Assembly (NCBI RefSeq): GCF_030209175.1
Contig: NZ_JARVSM010000002.1
Span: 276,768-340,767 of the forward strand
Length of the DNA: 64,000 nt
Origin: Pseudomonas sp. efr-133-TYG-5
Lineage (GTDB): Bacteria; Pseudomonadota; Gammaproteobacteria; Pseudomonadales; Pseudomonadaceae
Direction: 5' to 3'
Position numbers and translations under genes: made by a program. Numbering within the stretch: the stretch's first letter is position 1; the number at the start of each line of letters is the position of its first letter. The notes under the pieces were generated by a model. The model searched no databases. It was given only the letters and a program-made list of their open reading frames with translations, and was not told where the DNA came from. Below, in pieces: positions 30,026 through 40,228 of the stretch.

Positions 30026-31027
30026 TCAGGCAGTCGCCTTGTCGTCCTTCTTAAGACTTGCAGGCGGCCAGTTGTCGAGGCGCATGCCGAGGGACAGACC
30101 GCGGGAGGCCAGAACGTCCTTGATTTCAGTCAAGGATTTCTTGCCCAGGTTCGGAGTCTTCAACAGCTCTACTTCGGTACGCTGAATCAGGTCGCCGATG
30201 TAGTAGATGTTTTCCGCCTTAAGGCAGTTAGCCGAACGTACAGTCAGTTCCAGATCGTCAACCGGGCGAAGCAGGATCGGATCGATCTCGTCTTCCTGCT
30301 CGACAACCACTGGCTCACTGTCACCCTTGAGGTCGACGAACGCAGCCAACTGCTGTTGCAGAATGGTTGCAGCGCGGCGGATAGCCTCTTCAGGATCCAG
30401 AGTACCGTTGGTTTCCAGATCAATAACCAGCTTGTCCAGGTTGGTACGCTGCTCGACACGGGCGTTTTCCACCACGTATGCGATACGGCGAACCGGGCTG
30501 AACGAAGAGTCGAGCTGCAAGCGACCGATGCTGCGGCTTTCGTCTTCATCGCTCTGACGCGAGTCTGCTGGTTCATAACCACGACCACGAGCTACGGTGA
30601 GCTTCATGTTCAGGGCGCCGTTAGACGCCAGGTTAGCGATTACGTGATCGGGATTAACGATCTCGACATCATGATCCAGCTGAATATCGGCAGCGGTAAC
30701 CACCCCCGAACCCTTCTTCGACAAGGTCAGCGTAACTTCGTCACGACCGTGCAGCTTGATGGCCAGACCTTTAAGGTTCAACAGGATTTCAATTACGTCT
30801 TCCTGTACACCTTCGATGGCGCTGTACTCGTGGAGCACACCGTCAATCTCGGCCTCGACTACTGCGCAGCCGGGCATTGAGGACAACAGGATGCGGCGCA
30901 GCGCGTTGCCCAGGGTGTGGCCAAAACCACGCTCGAGAGGCTCGAGAGTGATCTTGGCGCGGGTTGGACTGACAACCTGCACATCAATGTGGCGGGGTGT
31001 CAGGAACTCATTTACCGAAATCTGCAT
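30026..31027 (-). CDS. rpoA: RNA polymerase alpha subunit
   Basis: 333 residues. The N-terminal domain (1-235) contains the dimerisation and beta/beta' assembly surface ([21 protein letters not shown]); after a short linker the C-terminal domain (about 250-325, [21 protein letters not shown]) has the helix-hairpin-helix that binds UP elements and activators. It lies 22 bp after rpsD in the alpha operon, which in E. coli is repressed by S4. Confidence 0.98.
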   Translation of the reverse strand: MQISVNEFLTPRHIDVQVVSPTRAKITLEPLERGFGHTLGNALRRILLSSMPGCAVVEAEIDGVLHEYSAIEGVQEDVIEILLNLKGLAIKLHGRDEVTLTLSKKGSGVVTAADIQLDHDVEIVNPDHVIANLASNGALNMKLTVARGRGYEPADSRQSDEDESRSIGRLQLDSSFSPVRRIAYVVENARVEQRTNLDKLVIDLETNGTLDPEEAIRRAATILQQQLAAFVDLKGDSEPVVVEQEDEIDPILLRPVDDLELTVRSANCLKAENIYYIGDLIQRTEVELLKTPNLGKKSLTEIKDVLASRGLSLGMRLDNWPPASLKKDDKATA

Positions 31028-31049
31028 GGATGCACCTATTTTCTAGCCC

Positions 31050-31670
31050 TTACTTGGAGTAGAGCTCGACAATCAGGCTTTCGTTGATGTCGGCGGACAG
31101 ATCACTGCGAGCAGGAACGTTCTTGAAAACGCCCGACTTCTTCTCAGTGTCTACTTCTACCCATTCTACGCGGCCACGTTGGGCACACAGATCGAGAGCT
31201 TGGACAATGCGAAGTTGGTTTTTAGCTTTCTCGCGAACAGCGACCACGTCACCAGCACGAACCTGGTAGGACGGAACGTTTACGGTCTGACCGTTAACGC
31301 TGATCGACTTGTGCGATACCAGCTGACGGGATTCGGCACGAGTCGAACCAAAGCCCATACGGTATACGACGTTGTCCAGACGGCATTCGAGCAGTTGCAG
31401 CAGGTTTTCACCGGTTGCACCTTTCTTGCCAGCAGCTTCTTTGTAGTAGCCGCTGAACTGACGCTCGAGAACGCCGTAGATACGACGGACCTTCTGCTTT
31501 TCACGCAGTTGGGTGCCGTAGTCGGACTGGCGACCGCGGCGTTGGCCGTGGATACCAGGTGCTGCTTCAATGTTGCACTTCGATTCGATCGCGCGCACGC
31601 CGCTCTTCAGGAAGAGATCGGTGCCTTCGCGACGAGCGAGTTTGCATTTTGGACCAATGTAACGAGCCAT
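31050..31670 (-). CDS. rpsD: 30S ribosomal protein S4
   Basis: 206 residues with the S4 RNA-binding domain in the middle ([25 protein letters not shown]). S4 binds first to the 5' domain of 16S rRNA and is the expected translational repressor of this alpha operon. No N-terminal zinc-binding cysteine cluster is seen, so it is the zinc-free form. It lies 18 bp after rpsK. Confidence 0.97.
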   Translation of the reverse strand: MARYIGPKCKLARREGTDLFLKSGVRAIESKCNIEAAPGIHGQRRGRQSDYGTQLREKQKVRRIYGVLERQFSGYYKEAAGKKGATGENLLQLLECRLDNVVYRMGFGSTRAESRQLVSHKSISVNGQTVNVPSYQVRAGDVVAVREKAKNQLRIVQALDLCAQRGRVEWVEVDTEKKSGVFKNVPARSDLSADINESLIVELYSK

Positions 31671-31688
31671 TCTTTACAATCTCCTGGA

Positions 31689-32078
31689 TTACACGCGGCG
31701 CTTCTTCGGCGGACGGCACCCGTTGTGCGGGATTGGCGTCACGTCGGTGATGCTGGCGATCTTGTAGCCACAGCCGTTCAAAGCGCGGACTGCGGATTCA
31801 CGACCTGGACCTGGACCCTTGACGTTAACGTCGAGGTTTTTCAGGCCGTATTCCAGCGCAGCTTGACCAGCACGTTCAGCAGCTACTTGAGCAGCGAACG
31901 GGGTGGACTTGCGGGAACCGCGGAAACCCGAACCACCGGAGGTAGCCCAGGAAAGAGCGTTACCTTGACGGTCGGTAATGGTCACGATGGTGTTGTTAAA
32001 AGAAGCATGGATGTGGGCGATGCCATCAACCACTGTCTTTTTAACTTTTTTACGAGGACGAGCAGCAGGTTTTGCCAT
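31689..32078 (-). CDS. rpsK: 30S ribosomal protein S11
   Basis: 129 residues with the conserved [20 protein letters not shown] core and the C-terminal [15 protein letters not shown]11 forms part of the 30S platform near the E site. It lies 30 bp after rpsM in the alpha operon. The Asn-Gly pair near the end (HNG) is the site that becomes isoaspartate in several bacteria. Confidence 0.97.
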   Translation of the reverse strand: MAKPAARPRKKVKKTVVDGIAHIHASFNNTIVTITDRQGNALSWATSGGSGFRGSRKSTPFAAQVAAERAGQAALEYGLKNLDVNVKGPGPGRESAVRALNGCGYKIASITDVTPIPHNGCRPPKKRRV

Positions 32079-32108
32079 GATTAAATTCCTGTCGATTCGC
32101 TGGGGCGA

Positions 32109-32465
32109 TTACTTGCGGATCGGCTTACGCGGACCTTTACGGGTACGCGCGTTGGTCTTGGTACGCTGACCGCGTACTGGCAGACCACGACGATGACGCA
32201 GACCGCGATAGCAACCGAGGTCCATCAAGCGCTTGATTTTCATGTTGATTTCGCGACGCAGGTCACCTTCAGTGGTGAACTTCGCCACTTCGCCACGCAG
32301 CTGTTCAATTTGCTCGTCGCTCAGATCCTTGATCTTTGCTGCTGGGTTTACCCCAGTGTCTGCACAGATCTTCTGTGCAGTAGTGCGACCGACACCATAG
32401 ATGTAGGTCAGCGAGATAACAGTATGCTTGTTATCTGGAATGTTAACGCCTGCAATACGGGCCAT
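32109..32465 (-). CDS. rpsM: 30S ribosomal protein S13
   Basis: 118 residues beginning [19 protein letters not shown], with the C-terminal basic tail [20 protein letters not shown] that contacts tRNA in the A and P sites. S13 is in the 30S head and bridges to L5. First gene of the alpha operon, preceded by its own promoter-like sequence (32525-32553). Confidence 0.97.
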   Translation of the reverse strand: MARIAGVNIPDNKHTVISLTYIYGVGRTTAQKICADTGVNPAAKIKDLSDEQIEQLRGEVAKFTTEGDLRREINMKIKRLMDLGCYRGLRHRRGLPVRGQRTKTNARTRKGPRKPIRK

Positions 32466-32524
32466 TCAGTGGGACTCCAATTGACAGCTACCTACGCCCC
32501 GGAAGCCAAGAAATAGGGCGCGAG

Positions 32525-32553
32525 ATAATATCGCTGTAATAACAAATAATCAA
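32525..32553 (-). promoter_or_regulatory. sigma-70 promoter of the alpha operon (rpsM)
   Basis: On the minus strand, TTGATT, a 17-bp spacer and TATTAT, followed by a G+C-rich discriminator (CTCGCGCCC). It lies about 60 bp upstream of rpsM and directly follows the hairpin that ends the spc operon. Confidence 0.75.
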
Positions 32554-32577
32554 CCCGGCAGCACACTAGCTGCCGGG
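32554..32577 (-). terminator. hairpin ending the spc operon after rpmJ
   Basis: A 9-bp perfect stem CCCGGCAGC/GCTGCCGGG (32554-32562 with 32569-32577), 6-nt loop. On the minus strand it is followed by TTGATTATTTGTTATT, T-rich but not a clean run, so termination may be partial. The T-rich tail doubles as the -35 region of the rpsM promoter. Confidence 0.65.
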
Positions 32578-32595
32578 CTTGAAGCACAATCACAC

Positions 32596-32712
32596 TCAGC
32601 CTTGGCGCTGTTTGTGACGCGGTTCCGCGCTGCAAATTACTCGAACAACACCTTCGCGGCGAATAATCTTGCAGTTACGGCACAGCTTTTTCACCGATGC
32701 ACGAACTTTCAT
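32596..32712 (-). CDS. rpmJ: 50S ribosomal protein L36
   Basis: A 38-residue gene translated directly from the sequence: [20 protein letters not shown] at the N-terminus and a tail ending KQRQG. Cys11, Cys14, Cys27 and His33 form the zinc-ribbon site, so this is the zinc-containing paralogue type. It lies 27 bp after secY and 130 bp ahead of rpsM and closes the spc operon. In E. coli the same place is held by rpmJ. Confidence 0.97.
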
Positions 32713-32739
32713 CACCAACTCCTCGAACCTTATGGGTAC

Positions 32740-34068
32740 TCAGCGCAACATGCCGCTGCCGTAACCCTTCAGGTTGGCTTTCTTCATCAGGGATTCGTAC
32801 TGGTGCGAAACGAGGTGCGATTGTACTTGGGACATGAAGTCCATCACAACCACGACCACGATCAGCAACGAGGTCCCGCCAAGGTAGAACGGAACGTTCG
32901 CTGCAACCACCAGGAACTGGGGCAACAGGCACACGGCCGTCATGTAAAGAGCACCGAACATGGTCAAGCGGGTCAGAACGCCATCAATGTAGCGCGCGGA
33001 CTGCTCACCTGGACGGATGCCCGGAATAAAGGCACCGGACTTCTTCAGGTTTTCCGCTACGTCTTTCGGATTGAACATCAACGCCGTATAGAAGAAGCAG
33101 AAGAAAATAATCCCTGCACTAAACAGCAGAATATTCAACGGCTGACCAGGAGCGATCGACTGCGAGATGTCCTGCAACCAGCCCATACCTTCAGACTGAC
33201 CAAACCAGGCACCCAGCGAAGCCGGGAACAGCAAAATGCTGCTCGCGAAGATAGCCGGAATAACGCCGGCCATGTTCACCTTCAGCGGCAAGTGGCTAGT
33301 CTGCGCAGCAAAAACCTTGCGGCCCTGCTGACGCTTGGCGTAGTGAACGGCGATACGACGCTGACCACGCTCAATGAACACCACGAAACCGATAATCGCT
33401 ACTGCCAGCAAACCGATGGCAACCAGGGCGAAGATGTTGATATCACCCTGACGCGCAGACTCGAAAGACTGCCCGATTGCTCTCGGAAGACCGGCGACGA
33501 TACCCGAAAAAATCAACATCGAGATACCGTTACCTACACCACGCTCAGTAATCTGCTCACCCAGCCACATCATGAACATCGCGCCAGCCACAAACGTGGA
33601 CACCGCAACGAAATGGAAGCCAAAGTCACCAGTGAACGCAACGCCCTGCCCTGCCAGACCAATGGACATGCCAATGGCCTGAACGAGAGCGAGGACGACG
33701 GTGCCGTAGCGGGTGTACTGGCTGATCTTGCGACGGCCAGCTTCACCTTCCTTCTTCAACTGCTCCAGCTGCGGGCTGACGGCGGTCATCAGTTGCATGA
33801 TGATCGATGCCGAAATGTACGGCATGATCCCCAGTGCAAAGATGCTCATCCGTTCCAGCGCGCCGCCGGAAAACATGTTGAACAAGCTAAGAATGGTCCC
33901 CTCATTCTGTCGAAACAGGTCTGCGAGTCGGTCCGGGTTGATACCTGGAACCGGGATGTGTGCGCCTATTCGGTAGACGATAATCGCCAGGAACAGAAAA
34001 CGCAGACGAGCCCAGAGTTCAGACATACCGCCTTTGCCGAGCGCAGAGAGAGCACCTTGCTTAGCCAT
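32740..34068 (-). CDS. secY: preprotein translocase subunit SecY
   Basis: 442 residues with ten membrane helices, the channel-forming subunit of the Sec translocon with SecE (encoded at 59470) and SecG. Family segments seen include the N-terminal [21 protein letters not shown], the plug region after it and the cytoplasmic loop [20 protein letters not shown]. Its start codon immediately follows the rplO stop codon with no intervening base, so translation is coupled. Confidence 0.98.
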   Translation of the reverse strand: MAKQGALSALGKGGMSELWARLRFLFLAIIVYRIGAHIPVPGINPDRLADLFRQNEGTILSLFNMFSGGALERMSIFALGIMPYISASIIMQLMTAVSPQLEQLKKEGEAGRRKISQYTRYGTVVLALVQAIGMSIGLAGQGVAFTGDFGFHFVAVSTFVAGAMFMMWLGEQITERGVGNGISMLIFSGIVAGLPRAIGQSFESARQGDINIFALVAIGLLAVAIIGFVVFIERGQRRIAVHYAKRQQGRKVFAAQTSHLPLKVNMAGVIPAIFASSILLFPASLGAWFGQSEGMGWLQDISQSIAPGQPLNILLFSAGIIFFCFFYTALMFNPKDVAENLKKSGAFIPGIRPGEQSARYIDGVLTRLTMFGALYMTAVCLLPQFLVVAANVPFYLGGTSLLIVVVVVMDFMSQVQSHLVSHQYESLMKKANLKGYGSGMLR

Positions 34069-34506
34069 TTATTCCTCGAACTTGCCGCCAGCTGCTTCGA
34101 TAGCCGCACGCGCACCTTTGGTGGCGCCGATTCCCTTGCCGATAGTGACAGCGCGAGTCACTTCACCGGACAGCATGATTTTCACACGCTGTACGTTGAC
34201 GTTGATCACGTTGGCATCTTTCAGGGACTGCACGGAGACGATGTCGCCTTCCACTTTGGCCAGCTCGGACAGACGCACTTCTGCGCGGTCCATGGCTTTC
34301 AGGGAAACGAAACCGAACTTCGGCAGGCGACGGTGCAGCGGCTGTTGACCGCCTTCAAAGCCTGGAGCAATGGTGCCACCGGAGCGGGAAGTCTGACCTT
34401 TGTGACCACGGCCACCAGTCTTACCCAAACCACTACCGATACCACGGCCCGGACGATGCTTTTCGCGACGGGAACCCGGCGCTGGACTCAGATCATTGAG
34501 TTTCAT
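34069..34506 (-). CDS. rplO: 50S ribosomal protein L15
   Basis: 145 residues with the Gly/Arg-rich N-terminal extension ([20 protein letters not shown]) that threads into 23S rRNA and a globular C-terminal domain ([22 protein letters not shown]). A late assembly protein of the 50S subunit. It lies 3 bp after rpmD and abuts secY. Confidence 0.97.
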   Translation of the reverse strand: MKLNDLSPAPGSRREKHRPGRGIGSGLGKTGGRGHKGQTSRSGGTIAPGFEGGQQPLHRRLPKFGFVSLKAMDRAEVRLSELAKVEGDIVSVQSLKDANVINVNVQRVKIMLSGEVTRAVTIGKGIGATKGARAAIEAAGGKFEE

Positions 34507-34509
34507 CGA

Positions 34510-34686
34510 TTAACCCTCGACACGCAGCATGTAGTAAGCCTTGTTGATCATCCCGCGATTCTCGGGAGTATCCTGGACTTCTACAGTGTGACCGATGCGA
34601 CGCAGACCCAGACCCTTAACGCACAGTTTGTGGTTAGGGATGCGGCCGGTCATGCTTTTGATCAGCGTAACTTTAACGGTAGCCAT
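34510..34686 (-). CDS. rpmD: 50S ribosomal protein L30
   Basis: A 58-residue gene read directly from the sequence: it starts [20 protein letters not shown] and ends YYMLRVEG. The small ferredoxin-like L30 fold is expected. It lies 2 bp after rpsE and 3 bp before rplO within the spc operon, exactly as in E. coli. Confidence 0.97.
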
Positions 34687-34688
34687 AA

Positions 34689-35189
34689 TCAGAAGATCTC
34701 CTGGACGCTTTTGCCACGCTTGGCGGCAATGGATTCAGGGGACTGCATAGCCTTCAAACCTTTGAAAGTGGCGTGAACCACGTTTACCGGGTTAGTCGAG
34801 CCGTAGCACTTGGCCAGAACGTTCTGAACGCCAGCAACTTCGAGGACAGCACGCATAGCGCCGCCAGCGATGATACCGGTACCTTCAGAAGCAGGCTGCA
34901 TGTACACCTTCGAAGCGCCATGGGCGGACTTCATTGCGTACTGCAGAGTGGTGCCGTTCAGATCAACCTGGATCATGTTGCGGCGAGCAGCTTCCATTGC
35001 CTTCTGGATCGCAGCAGGCACTTCACGCGACTTGCCACGGCCGAAGCCAACACGCCCTTTACCATCACCAACCACGGTCAACGCGGTGAAAGTGAAGATA
35101 CGGCCGCCTTTAACGGTTTTGGCTACGCGGTTAACTTGAACCAGCTTCTCGATGTAGCCTTCGTCGCGCTTTTGGTCGTTATTTGACAT
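34689..35189 (-). CDS. rpsE: 30S ribosomal protein S5
   Basis: 166 residues: N-terminal dsRNA-binding-like domain ([20 protein letters not shown]) and C-terminal domain ([19 protein letters not shown]). With S4 and S12 it shapes decoding fidelity at the mRNA entry channel. The loop VAKTVKGG, where spectinomycin-resistance changes arise in E. coli, is wild type. It lies 3 bp after rplR. Confidence 0.97.
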
Positions 35190-35192
35190 AAC

Positions 35193-35543
35193 TTAGAACT
35201 CCAGCCCAGCTTCACGAGCAGCATCAGCCAGCGCTTTAACGCGGCCGTGGTACTTGAAGCCAGAGCGGTCGAAAGCCACCTGCGAGACGCCAGCGGCCTT
35301 AGCACGCGTAGCGACCAGCTGGCCAACCTTAGTGGCCGCGTCGATGTTGCCAGTGGCGCCATCACGCAGTTCTTTATCCAAAGTCGAGGCGCTTGCCAGG
35401 ACTTTGTTGCCGTCGGCCGAAATGACCTGGGCGTAGATGTGCTGCGAAGAGCGGAACACGCAGAGACGCACGACTTCGAGTTCGTGCATTTTCAGGCGTG
35501 CTTTGCGAGCGCGACGCAGTCGAGTAACTTTTTTGTCGGTCAT
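35193..35543 (-). CDS. rplR: 50S ribosomal protein L18
   Basis: 116 residues with a basic N-terminus ([15 protein letters not shown]) and the conserved [25 protein letters not shown] split near the C-terminus. L18 binds 5S rRNA with L5 and L25 in the central protuberance. It lies 10 bp after rplF and 3 bp before rpsE. Confidence 0.97.
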   Translation of the reverse strand: MTDKKVTRLRRARKARLKMHELEVVRLCVFRSSQHIYAQVISADGNKVLASASTLDKELRDGATGNIDAATKVGQLVATRAKAAGVSQVAFDRSGFKYHGRVKALADAAREAGLEF

Positions 35544-35553
35544 TTGCTATGCC

Positions 35554-36087
35554 CTACTTCTTCTTGGCTTCTTTACGACGGACGACTTCGTCCGCGTAGC
35601 GCACACCTTTGCCTTTGTACGGCTCTGGTGGACGGAAGTCGCGGATCTCGGCGGCCACTTGACCTACCAGCTGCTTGTCGATGCCCTTGATCAGGATATC
35701 GGTCTGGCTAGGAGTCTCAGCGGTGATGCCTTCCGGCAGTTCGTAATCCACTGGGTGCGAGAAGCCAAGAGCCAGGTTCAGCACCTGACCTTTTGCTTGC
35801 GCTTTGTAACCAACACCGACCAGCTGGAGCTTGCGCTCGAAGCCTTGGCTTACGCCTTGGACCATGTTGTTTACCAACGCACGAGTGGTACCGGCCATTG
35901 CGCGAGTCTGTTGATCGCCATTGCGAGCAGCAAAACGCAGCTCACCGGCTTCTTCAACGATCTCAACGGACGAATGGACGTTCAGTTCAAGAGTACCCTT
36001 GGCACCCTTCACCGAAAGCTGTTGGCCTGCGAATTTTACTTCGACACCGGCTGGCAGCTTAACGGGGTTCTTAGCGACGCGAGACAT
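35554..36087 (-). CDS. rplF: 50S ribosomal protein L6
   Basis: 177 residues formed by two related alpha/beta domains, ending in [20 protein letters not shown], the hallmark L6 signature. It binds 23S rRNA near the factor-binding site. It lies 12 bp after rpsH in the distal half of the spc operon. Confidence 0.97.
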   Translation of the reverse strand: MSRVAKNPVKLPAGVEVKFAGQQLSVKGAKGTLELNVHSSVEIVEEAGELRFAARNGDQQTRAMAGTTRALVNNMVQGVSQGFERKLQLVGVGYKAQAKGQVLNLALGFSHPVDYELPEGITAETPSQTDILIKGIDKQLVGQVAAEIRDFRPPEPYKGKGVRYADEVVRRKEAKKK

Positions 36088-36099
36088 GCTTATCCCCCC

Positions 36100-36492
36100 T
36101 TAGAACACAGTGCAAAGAACTTCGCCGCCGACACCGGCAGCGCGCGCAGCACGATCAGTCATCACACCCTTGTTGGTGGAGACGATAGACACACCGAGAC
36201 CGCCACGTACTTTTGGCAGATCTTCGACGGACTTGTACTGACGCAGGCCTGGACGGCTAACGCGCTTGACTTCTTCGATAACCGGACGGCCTTCGAAATA
36301 TTTCAGCTCGATAGACAGCAGTGGTTTGGTTTCGCTGCTGATCTGATAACCCGCGATGTAACCTTCGTCCTTCAGGACTTTAGCTACAGCCACCTTCAAC
36401 GTGGAAGAAGGCATGCTTACGACGGACTTTTCAGCCATCTGGGCATTACGGATTCGAGTTAGCATGTCCGCTAACGGGTCCTGCATACTCAT
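36100..36492 (-). CDS. rpsH: 30S ribosomal protein S8
   Basis: 130 residues beginning [18 protein letters not shown], with the C-terminal [22 protein letters not shown] motif that binds helix 21 of 16S rRNA. In E. coli S8 is the translational repressor of the spc operon. It is separated from rpsN by an unusually long 209-bp gap that contains hairpins and a promoter-like sequence, so rpsH may start a separate transcript here. Confidence 0.97.
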   Translation of the reverse strand: MSMQDPLADMLTRIRNAQMAEKSVVSMPSSTLKVAVAKVLKDEGYIAGYQISSETKPLLSIELKYFEGRPVIEEVKRVSRPGLRQYKSVEDLPKVRGGLGVSIVSTNKGVMTDRAARAAGVGGEVLCTVF

Positions 36493-36562
36493 GGGCTAGA
36501 CGCTCCTAATACAGAAAAATTAGCCTTGCGGCTACTACTTGTCGCCGAGAAATTCCGGGCGT

Positions 36563-36588
36563 AAAAAACACGGGCTCAGGCGAGCCGG
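36563..36588 (-). terminator. terminator-like hairpin with T6 between rpsN and rpsH
   Basis: On the minus strand, GGCTC, a 4-nt loop and GAGCC (36586-36582 with 36577-36573), then CGTG and TTTTTT. The stem is short (5 bp plus a weaker extension), so full termination is uncertain. It overlaps the predicted start point of the rpsH promoter, so only transcripts arriving from rpsN could form the complete stem. Confidence 0.5.
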
Positions 36589-36590
36589 TC

Positions 36591-36619
36591 ATTCTAGACA
36601 CACCCCAGAAATGAATCAA
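36591..36619 (-). promoter_or_regulatory. promoter-like sequence ahead of rpsH inside the spc operon
   Basis: On the minus strand, TTGATT, exactly 17 bp, TAGAAT, then a G+C-rich discriminator (GACCGGCTCG). The -10 matches the one ahead of rpsJ and of the tRNA-tuf operon. It lies about 100 bp upstream of the rpsH start. Confidence 0.6.
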
Positions 36620-36642
36620 GCCCCAAAAGGGGCTTGATTCAT
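36611..36642. repeat. perfect 14-bp inverted repeat between rpsN and rpsH
   Basis: ATGAATCAAGCCCC at 36611-36624 pairs without mismatch with 36629-36642; the loop is AAAA. On the minus strand it is followed only by TTCTGG, so it is a poor terminator. Its downstream arm contains the -35 hexamer of the promoter-like element at 36591-36619. It could be an RNA-processing site, a terminator with a weak tail, or an operator. Confidence 0.8.
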
Positions 36643-36701
36643 GTTCAAGGCCACCGGTGGTCAGGTTCTTGCAAACCCGAACACCGAGACTTTGACAGCA
36701 A

Positions 36702-37007
36702 TTACCAGCTGGCTTTAACCAGACCTGGAACGTCACCACGCATTGCAGCTTCACGCAGTTTGTTACGGCCCAGGCCGAACTTGCGGTAAACGCCGTGCGG
36801 ACGACCAGTCAGGCGGCAACGGTTACGCATGCGCGAAGCGCTTGCGTCACGTGGTTGCTTCTGCAGAGCTACGGTAGCTTCCCAACGCGCTTCTGGACTT
36901 GCGTTCAGATCGACGATGATAGCTTTCAGCGCTGCACGCTTGGTGGCGTACTTGGCAACGGTGAGCTGACGCTTCAGCTCACGGTTTTTCATGCTCTTCT
37001 TGGCCAT
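36702..37007 (-). CDS. rpsN: 30S ribosomal protein S14
   Basis: 101 residues starting [20 protein letters not shown]. It is the long, zinc-free form (no CXXC pairs), ending [20 protein letters not shown]14 lies in the 30S head. The start at 37007 is set by homology and lies 13 bp after rplE; the frame is open further upstream into rplE. The 209-bp gap that follows is unusual for this operon. Confidence 0.97.
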
Positions 37008-37020
37008 TTTCCTACTCCAA

Positions 37021-37560
37021 TCAGTTGCGGAACGGGAATTTGAAAGCACGCAGCAGAGCGCGGCCTTCGTCATCGTTCTTGGCAGTGGTGGTCAGGGTAA
37101 TGTCCAGACCGCGGAGAGCATCGATCTTGTCGTAGTCGATTTCCGGGAAAATGATCTGCTCTTTCACGCCCATGCTGTAGTTGCCACGACCATCGAAGGA
37201 CTTGGCATTCAGGCCGCGGAAGTCGCGAACCCGAGGCAGGGAGATCGACAGCAGACGATCCAGGAACTCGTACATACGCTCACGGCGCAGGGTCACTTTG
37301 ACGCCGATCGGCCAACCTTCGCGGACTTTGAAGCCTGCGATGGATTTGCGAGCGTAGGTCACAACGACTTTCTGGCCGGTGATCTTTTCCAGGTCAGCAA
37401 CAGCGTGCTCGATGACTTTTTTGTCGCCGATCGCTTCGCCCAGACCCATGTTCAGGGTGATTTTGGTAACGCGCGGAACTTCCATCACGTTCGAAAGCTT
37501 AAGTTCTTCCTTAAGTTTCGGAGCGATTTCCTTCCGGTAAATCTCTTTTAGTCGTGCCAT
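37021..37560 (-). CDS. rplE: 50S ribosomal protein L5
   Basis: 179 residues with the conserved [20 protein letters not shown] helix and the C-terminal [18 protein letters not shown]5 binds 5S rRNA and the P-site tRNA and forms a bridge to S13. It lies 20 bp after rplX. In E. coli the region around this start is where S8 binds the mRNA to repress the operon. Confidence 0.97.
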
Positions 37561-37580
37561 GGTCTTCTACCTAGCAGTGT

Positions 37581-37895
37581 TCAAGCATCAACCGCTTTTT
37601 GGGTCGACTTGAAGACACGAATTTTCTTACCGTCTTCTACTTTGAAACCAACGCGGTCAGCCTTGTTGGTTTCGCCGTTGAAGATGGCGACGTTGGAAGC
37701 GTGCAGTGGCGCTTCTTTCTCGACGATACCGCCCTGTACGCCCGACATCGGGTTAGGCTTGGTATGACGCTTGACCAGGTTCAGACCACCAACAACCAGA
37801 CGGTTGTCAGCAAGAACCTTCAGCACCTTACCGCGCTTACCTTTGTCTTTGCCGGCGATCACGATGATCTCGTCGTCACGACGAATCTTTTGCAT
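37581..37895 (-). CDS. rplX: 50S ribosomal protein L24
   Basis: 104 residues with a KOW motif near the N-terminus ([20 protein letters not shown]). L24 starts 50S assembly by binding the 5' part of 23S rRNA and borders the exit tunnel. It lies 11 bp after rplN. Confidence 0.97.
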   Translation of the reverse strand: MQKIRRDDEIIVIAGKDKGKRGKVLKVLADNRLVVGGLNLVKRHTKPNPMSGVQGGIVEKEAPLHASNVAIFNGETNKADRVGFKVEDGKKIRVFKSTQKAVDA

Positions 37896-37906
37896 GTCGG
37901 ATCTCC

Positions 37907-38275
37907 TTACAGCACTTCTGGGGCGAGCGAGACGATCTTCATGAACTTCTCAGTACGAAGTTCACGGGTCACTGGCCCAAAGATACGGGTGCCGATCGGC
38001 TCTTGCTTGTTGTTCAGAAGAACAGCAGCGTTGCCATCAAAGCGGATAATGGAGCCATCAGCACGACGTACGCCGTGACGAGTGCGGACCACAACAGCAG
38101 TCATCACTTGGCCTTTTTTCACTTTACCGCGAGGAATTGCTTCCTTCACGGTAACTTTGATGATGTCACCGATACCAGCGTAACGACGATGGGAGCCACC
38201 CAGCACCTTGATGCACATAACGCGGCGAGCGCCGCTGTTATCGGCCACATCGAGCATGGATTGAGTCTGAATCAT
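37907..38275 (-). CDS. rplN: 50S ribosomal protein L14
   Basis: 122 residues, [20 protein letters not shown] at the N-terminus and the [23 protein letters not shown] ending. L14 contacts 16S helix 14 in an intersubunit bridge. It lies 23 bp after rpsQ; in E. coli the spc promoter precedes it, but no clear promoter fits in this short gap. Confidence 0.97.
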   Translation of the reverse strand: MIQTQSMLDVADNSGARRVMCIKVLGGSHRRYAGIGDIIKVTVKEAIPRGKVKKGQVMTAVVVRTRHGVRRADGSIIRFDGNAAVLLNNKQEPIGTRIFGPVTRELRTEKFMKIVSLAPEVL

Positions 38276-38298
38276 ATAATTTCTCCGACCCCTAGCCC

Positions 38299-38565
38299 TT
38301 AGACTTCCACAGCGCGTTCGAGAACATCAACCAGCGCCCAAGACTTGGTCTTGGCCATCGGACGAGTTTCACGAATAGTGACTTTGTCGCCGATGTGGCA
38401 CTGATTGGTTTCGTCGTGCGCGTGCAGCTTAGTCGAACGCTTAACGTATTTACCGTAGATCGGGTGCTTAACGCGACGCTCGATCAGAACGGTGATGGTT
38501 TTGTCCATCTTGTCGCTGACAACACGGCCAGTCAGCGTACGGACAGTTTTTTCGGCTTCAGCCAT
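38299..38565 (-). CDS. rpsQ: 30S ribosomal protein S17
   Basis: 88 residues from the ATG at 38565 ([20 protein letters not shown]), chosen over a GTG six bases upstream because homologues start there. An OB-fold protein binding the 5' domain of 16S rRNA. It follows the rpmC stop by 2 bases and is the last gene of the S10 group in E. coli terms. Confidence 0.97.
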   Translation of the reverse strand: MAEAEKTVRTLTGRVVSDKMDKTITVLIERRVKHPIYGKYVKRSTKLHAHDETNQCHIGDKVTIRETRPMAKTKSWALVDVLERAVEV

Positions 38566-38567
38566 GA

Positions 38568-38759
38568 TCACTTACCTGCCTGCTGGTTGAGCACAGTTTT
38601 CACGCGAGCGATGTCACGCTTAACTTGCGAGAGCAGATGAGACTGCCCCAACTGGCCAGTTGCTTTCTGCATGCGCAGATTGAACTGGTCGCGCAGCAGG
38701 CCGAGCAGTTGCTCGTTCAGCTGCTGTGCGGATTTTTCACGAAGTTCATTCGCTTTCAT
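38568..38759 (-). CDS. rpmC: 50S ribosomal protein L29
   Basis: 63 residues, [20 protein letters not shown], a helical hairpin near the exit tunnel that helps dock trigger factor and SRP with L23. The ATG at 38759 shares one base with the rplP stop (TGATG), so it is translationally coupled; a GTG one codon earlier is the alternative. Confidence 0.97.
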
Positions 38760-39172
38760 CACATCACCGTCCGTTTAACAAAGGAGGTGGCGAGCGGCAG
38801 CTTTGCAGCAGCCAGGGCGAAAGCCTCACGCGCCAGCTCTTCAGAAACACCCTCGATTTCATACAGGACTTTGCCTGGCTGAATCTGGGCAACCCAGTAT
38901 TCGACGTTACCCTTACCTTTACCCATCCGAACTTCGAGTGGCTTCTTGGAAATAGGCTTGTCCGGGAATACACGGATCCAGATCTTGCCGCCACGTTTTA
39001 CGTGACGGGTCAGAGCACGACGCGCTGACTCGATCTGACGAGCGGTGAGACGACCACGAGCAACAGACTTCAGCGCGAACTCGCCGAAGCTGACTTTGCT
39101 ACCGCGCAGTGCCAGACCACGGTTGTGGCCGGTCATCTGCTTGCGGAACTTCGTACGCTTAGGTTGCAACAT
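38759..39172 (-). CDS. rplP: 50S ribosomal protein L16
   Basis: 137 residues beginning [21 protein letters not shown]. The loop with the arginine hydroxylated in E. coli and the [20 protein letters not shown] core are present. L16 organises the A-site architecture of 23S rRNA. It lies 12 bp after rpsC and overlaps rpmC by one base. Confidence 0.97.
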
Positions 39173-39184
39173 TTGGCGTACCCC

Positions 39185-39871
39185 TTACTTAGCAGCTTTT
39201 TTACGAGGCGCTGGTGCTTGTGGCTTCAGCTCTTCTTGGCGACCACCGATTACTTCGCCTTTGAAGATCCAAACCTTTACACCGATCACACCGTAGGTGG
39301 TGTGAGCTTCGTAGTTGGCATAGTCGATGTCGGCACGCAGGGTGTGCAGTGGCACACGACCTTCGCGATACCATTCAGTACGTGCGATTTCAGCACCGCC
39401 GAGACGACCGCTCACTTGGATTTTGATGCCTTTGGCACCAATGCGCATGGCGTTCTGTACAGCGCGCTTCATAGCGCGGCGGAACATTACACGACGCTCC
39501 AGCTGCTGAGCTACGCTCTGCGCAACCAGCATACCGTCGAGCTCCGGCTTGCGGATCTCTTCGATATTGATGTGCACAGGCACACCCATTTGCTTGGTCA
39601 GGTCCTGACGCAGTTTCTCAACATCTTCACCTTTCTTCCCGATAACGATACCTGGACGAGCGGTGTGGATGGTGATGCGTGCAGTTTGAGCCGGACGATG
39701 GATATCGATACGGCTTACGGACGCGCTTTTTAGTTTGTCTTGGAGGTATTCACGCACCTTCAGATCAGCGAACAAGTAGTCCGCATAAGTCCGACCGTCT
39801 GCGTACCAGACGGAGGTGTGCTCCTTGACGATTCCCAGGCGAATGCCAATGGGATGTACTTTCTGACCCAT
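39185..39871 (-). CDS. rpsC: 30S ribosomal protein S3
   Basis: 228 residues from [18 protein letters not shown], with a type II KH domain ([20 protein letters not shown]) and the S3 C-terminal domain. With S4 and S5 it lines the mRNA entry tunnel and has helicase activity. The start at 39871 is set by homology; the frame continues upstream through rplV sequence. It lies 13 bp after rplV. Confidence 0.97.
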
Positions 39872-39884
39872 CTCTTCGACTCCG

Positions 39885-40217
39885 TTACTTGTCAGCAACC
39901 TTGACAGTGATATGGCAAGACCGCTTGACGATGCGATCAGCACGGCCTTTGGCACGTGGCATGATGCGCTTCAGCGAACGCCCTTCGTTGACGAATACGG
40001 TGCTGACCTTCAGGTCATCAACGTCTGCGCCTTCGTTATGCTCGGCGTTGGCTACGGCCGACTCCAGCACTTTCTTCATGATCTCGGCGGCTTTCTTACT
40101 GCTGAAAGCCAACAGGTTGAGCGCTTCGCCCACCTTCTTCCCGCGGATCTGGTCGGCGACCAAGCGGGCTTTCTGGGCGGAGATTCGAGCGCCCGACAAC
40201 TTAGCGGCTACTTCCAT
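39885..40217 (-). CDS. rplV: 50S ribosomal protein L22
   Basis: 110 residues with the L22 extended hairpin region ([24 protein letters not shown]) that reaches into the exit tunnel near the macrolide site. No insertion or deletion is evident in the hairpin. It lies 11 bp after rpsS. Confidence 0.97.
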
Positions 40218-40228
40218 TTCCTTACCCC

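Noticed and set aside
36100..37007. A missing gene in the gap between rpsN and rpsH
   Set aside because: No frame with a ribosome site and plausible composition fits in 36493-36701; the gap is explained better by regulatory sequence.
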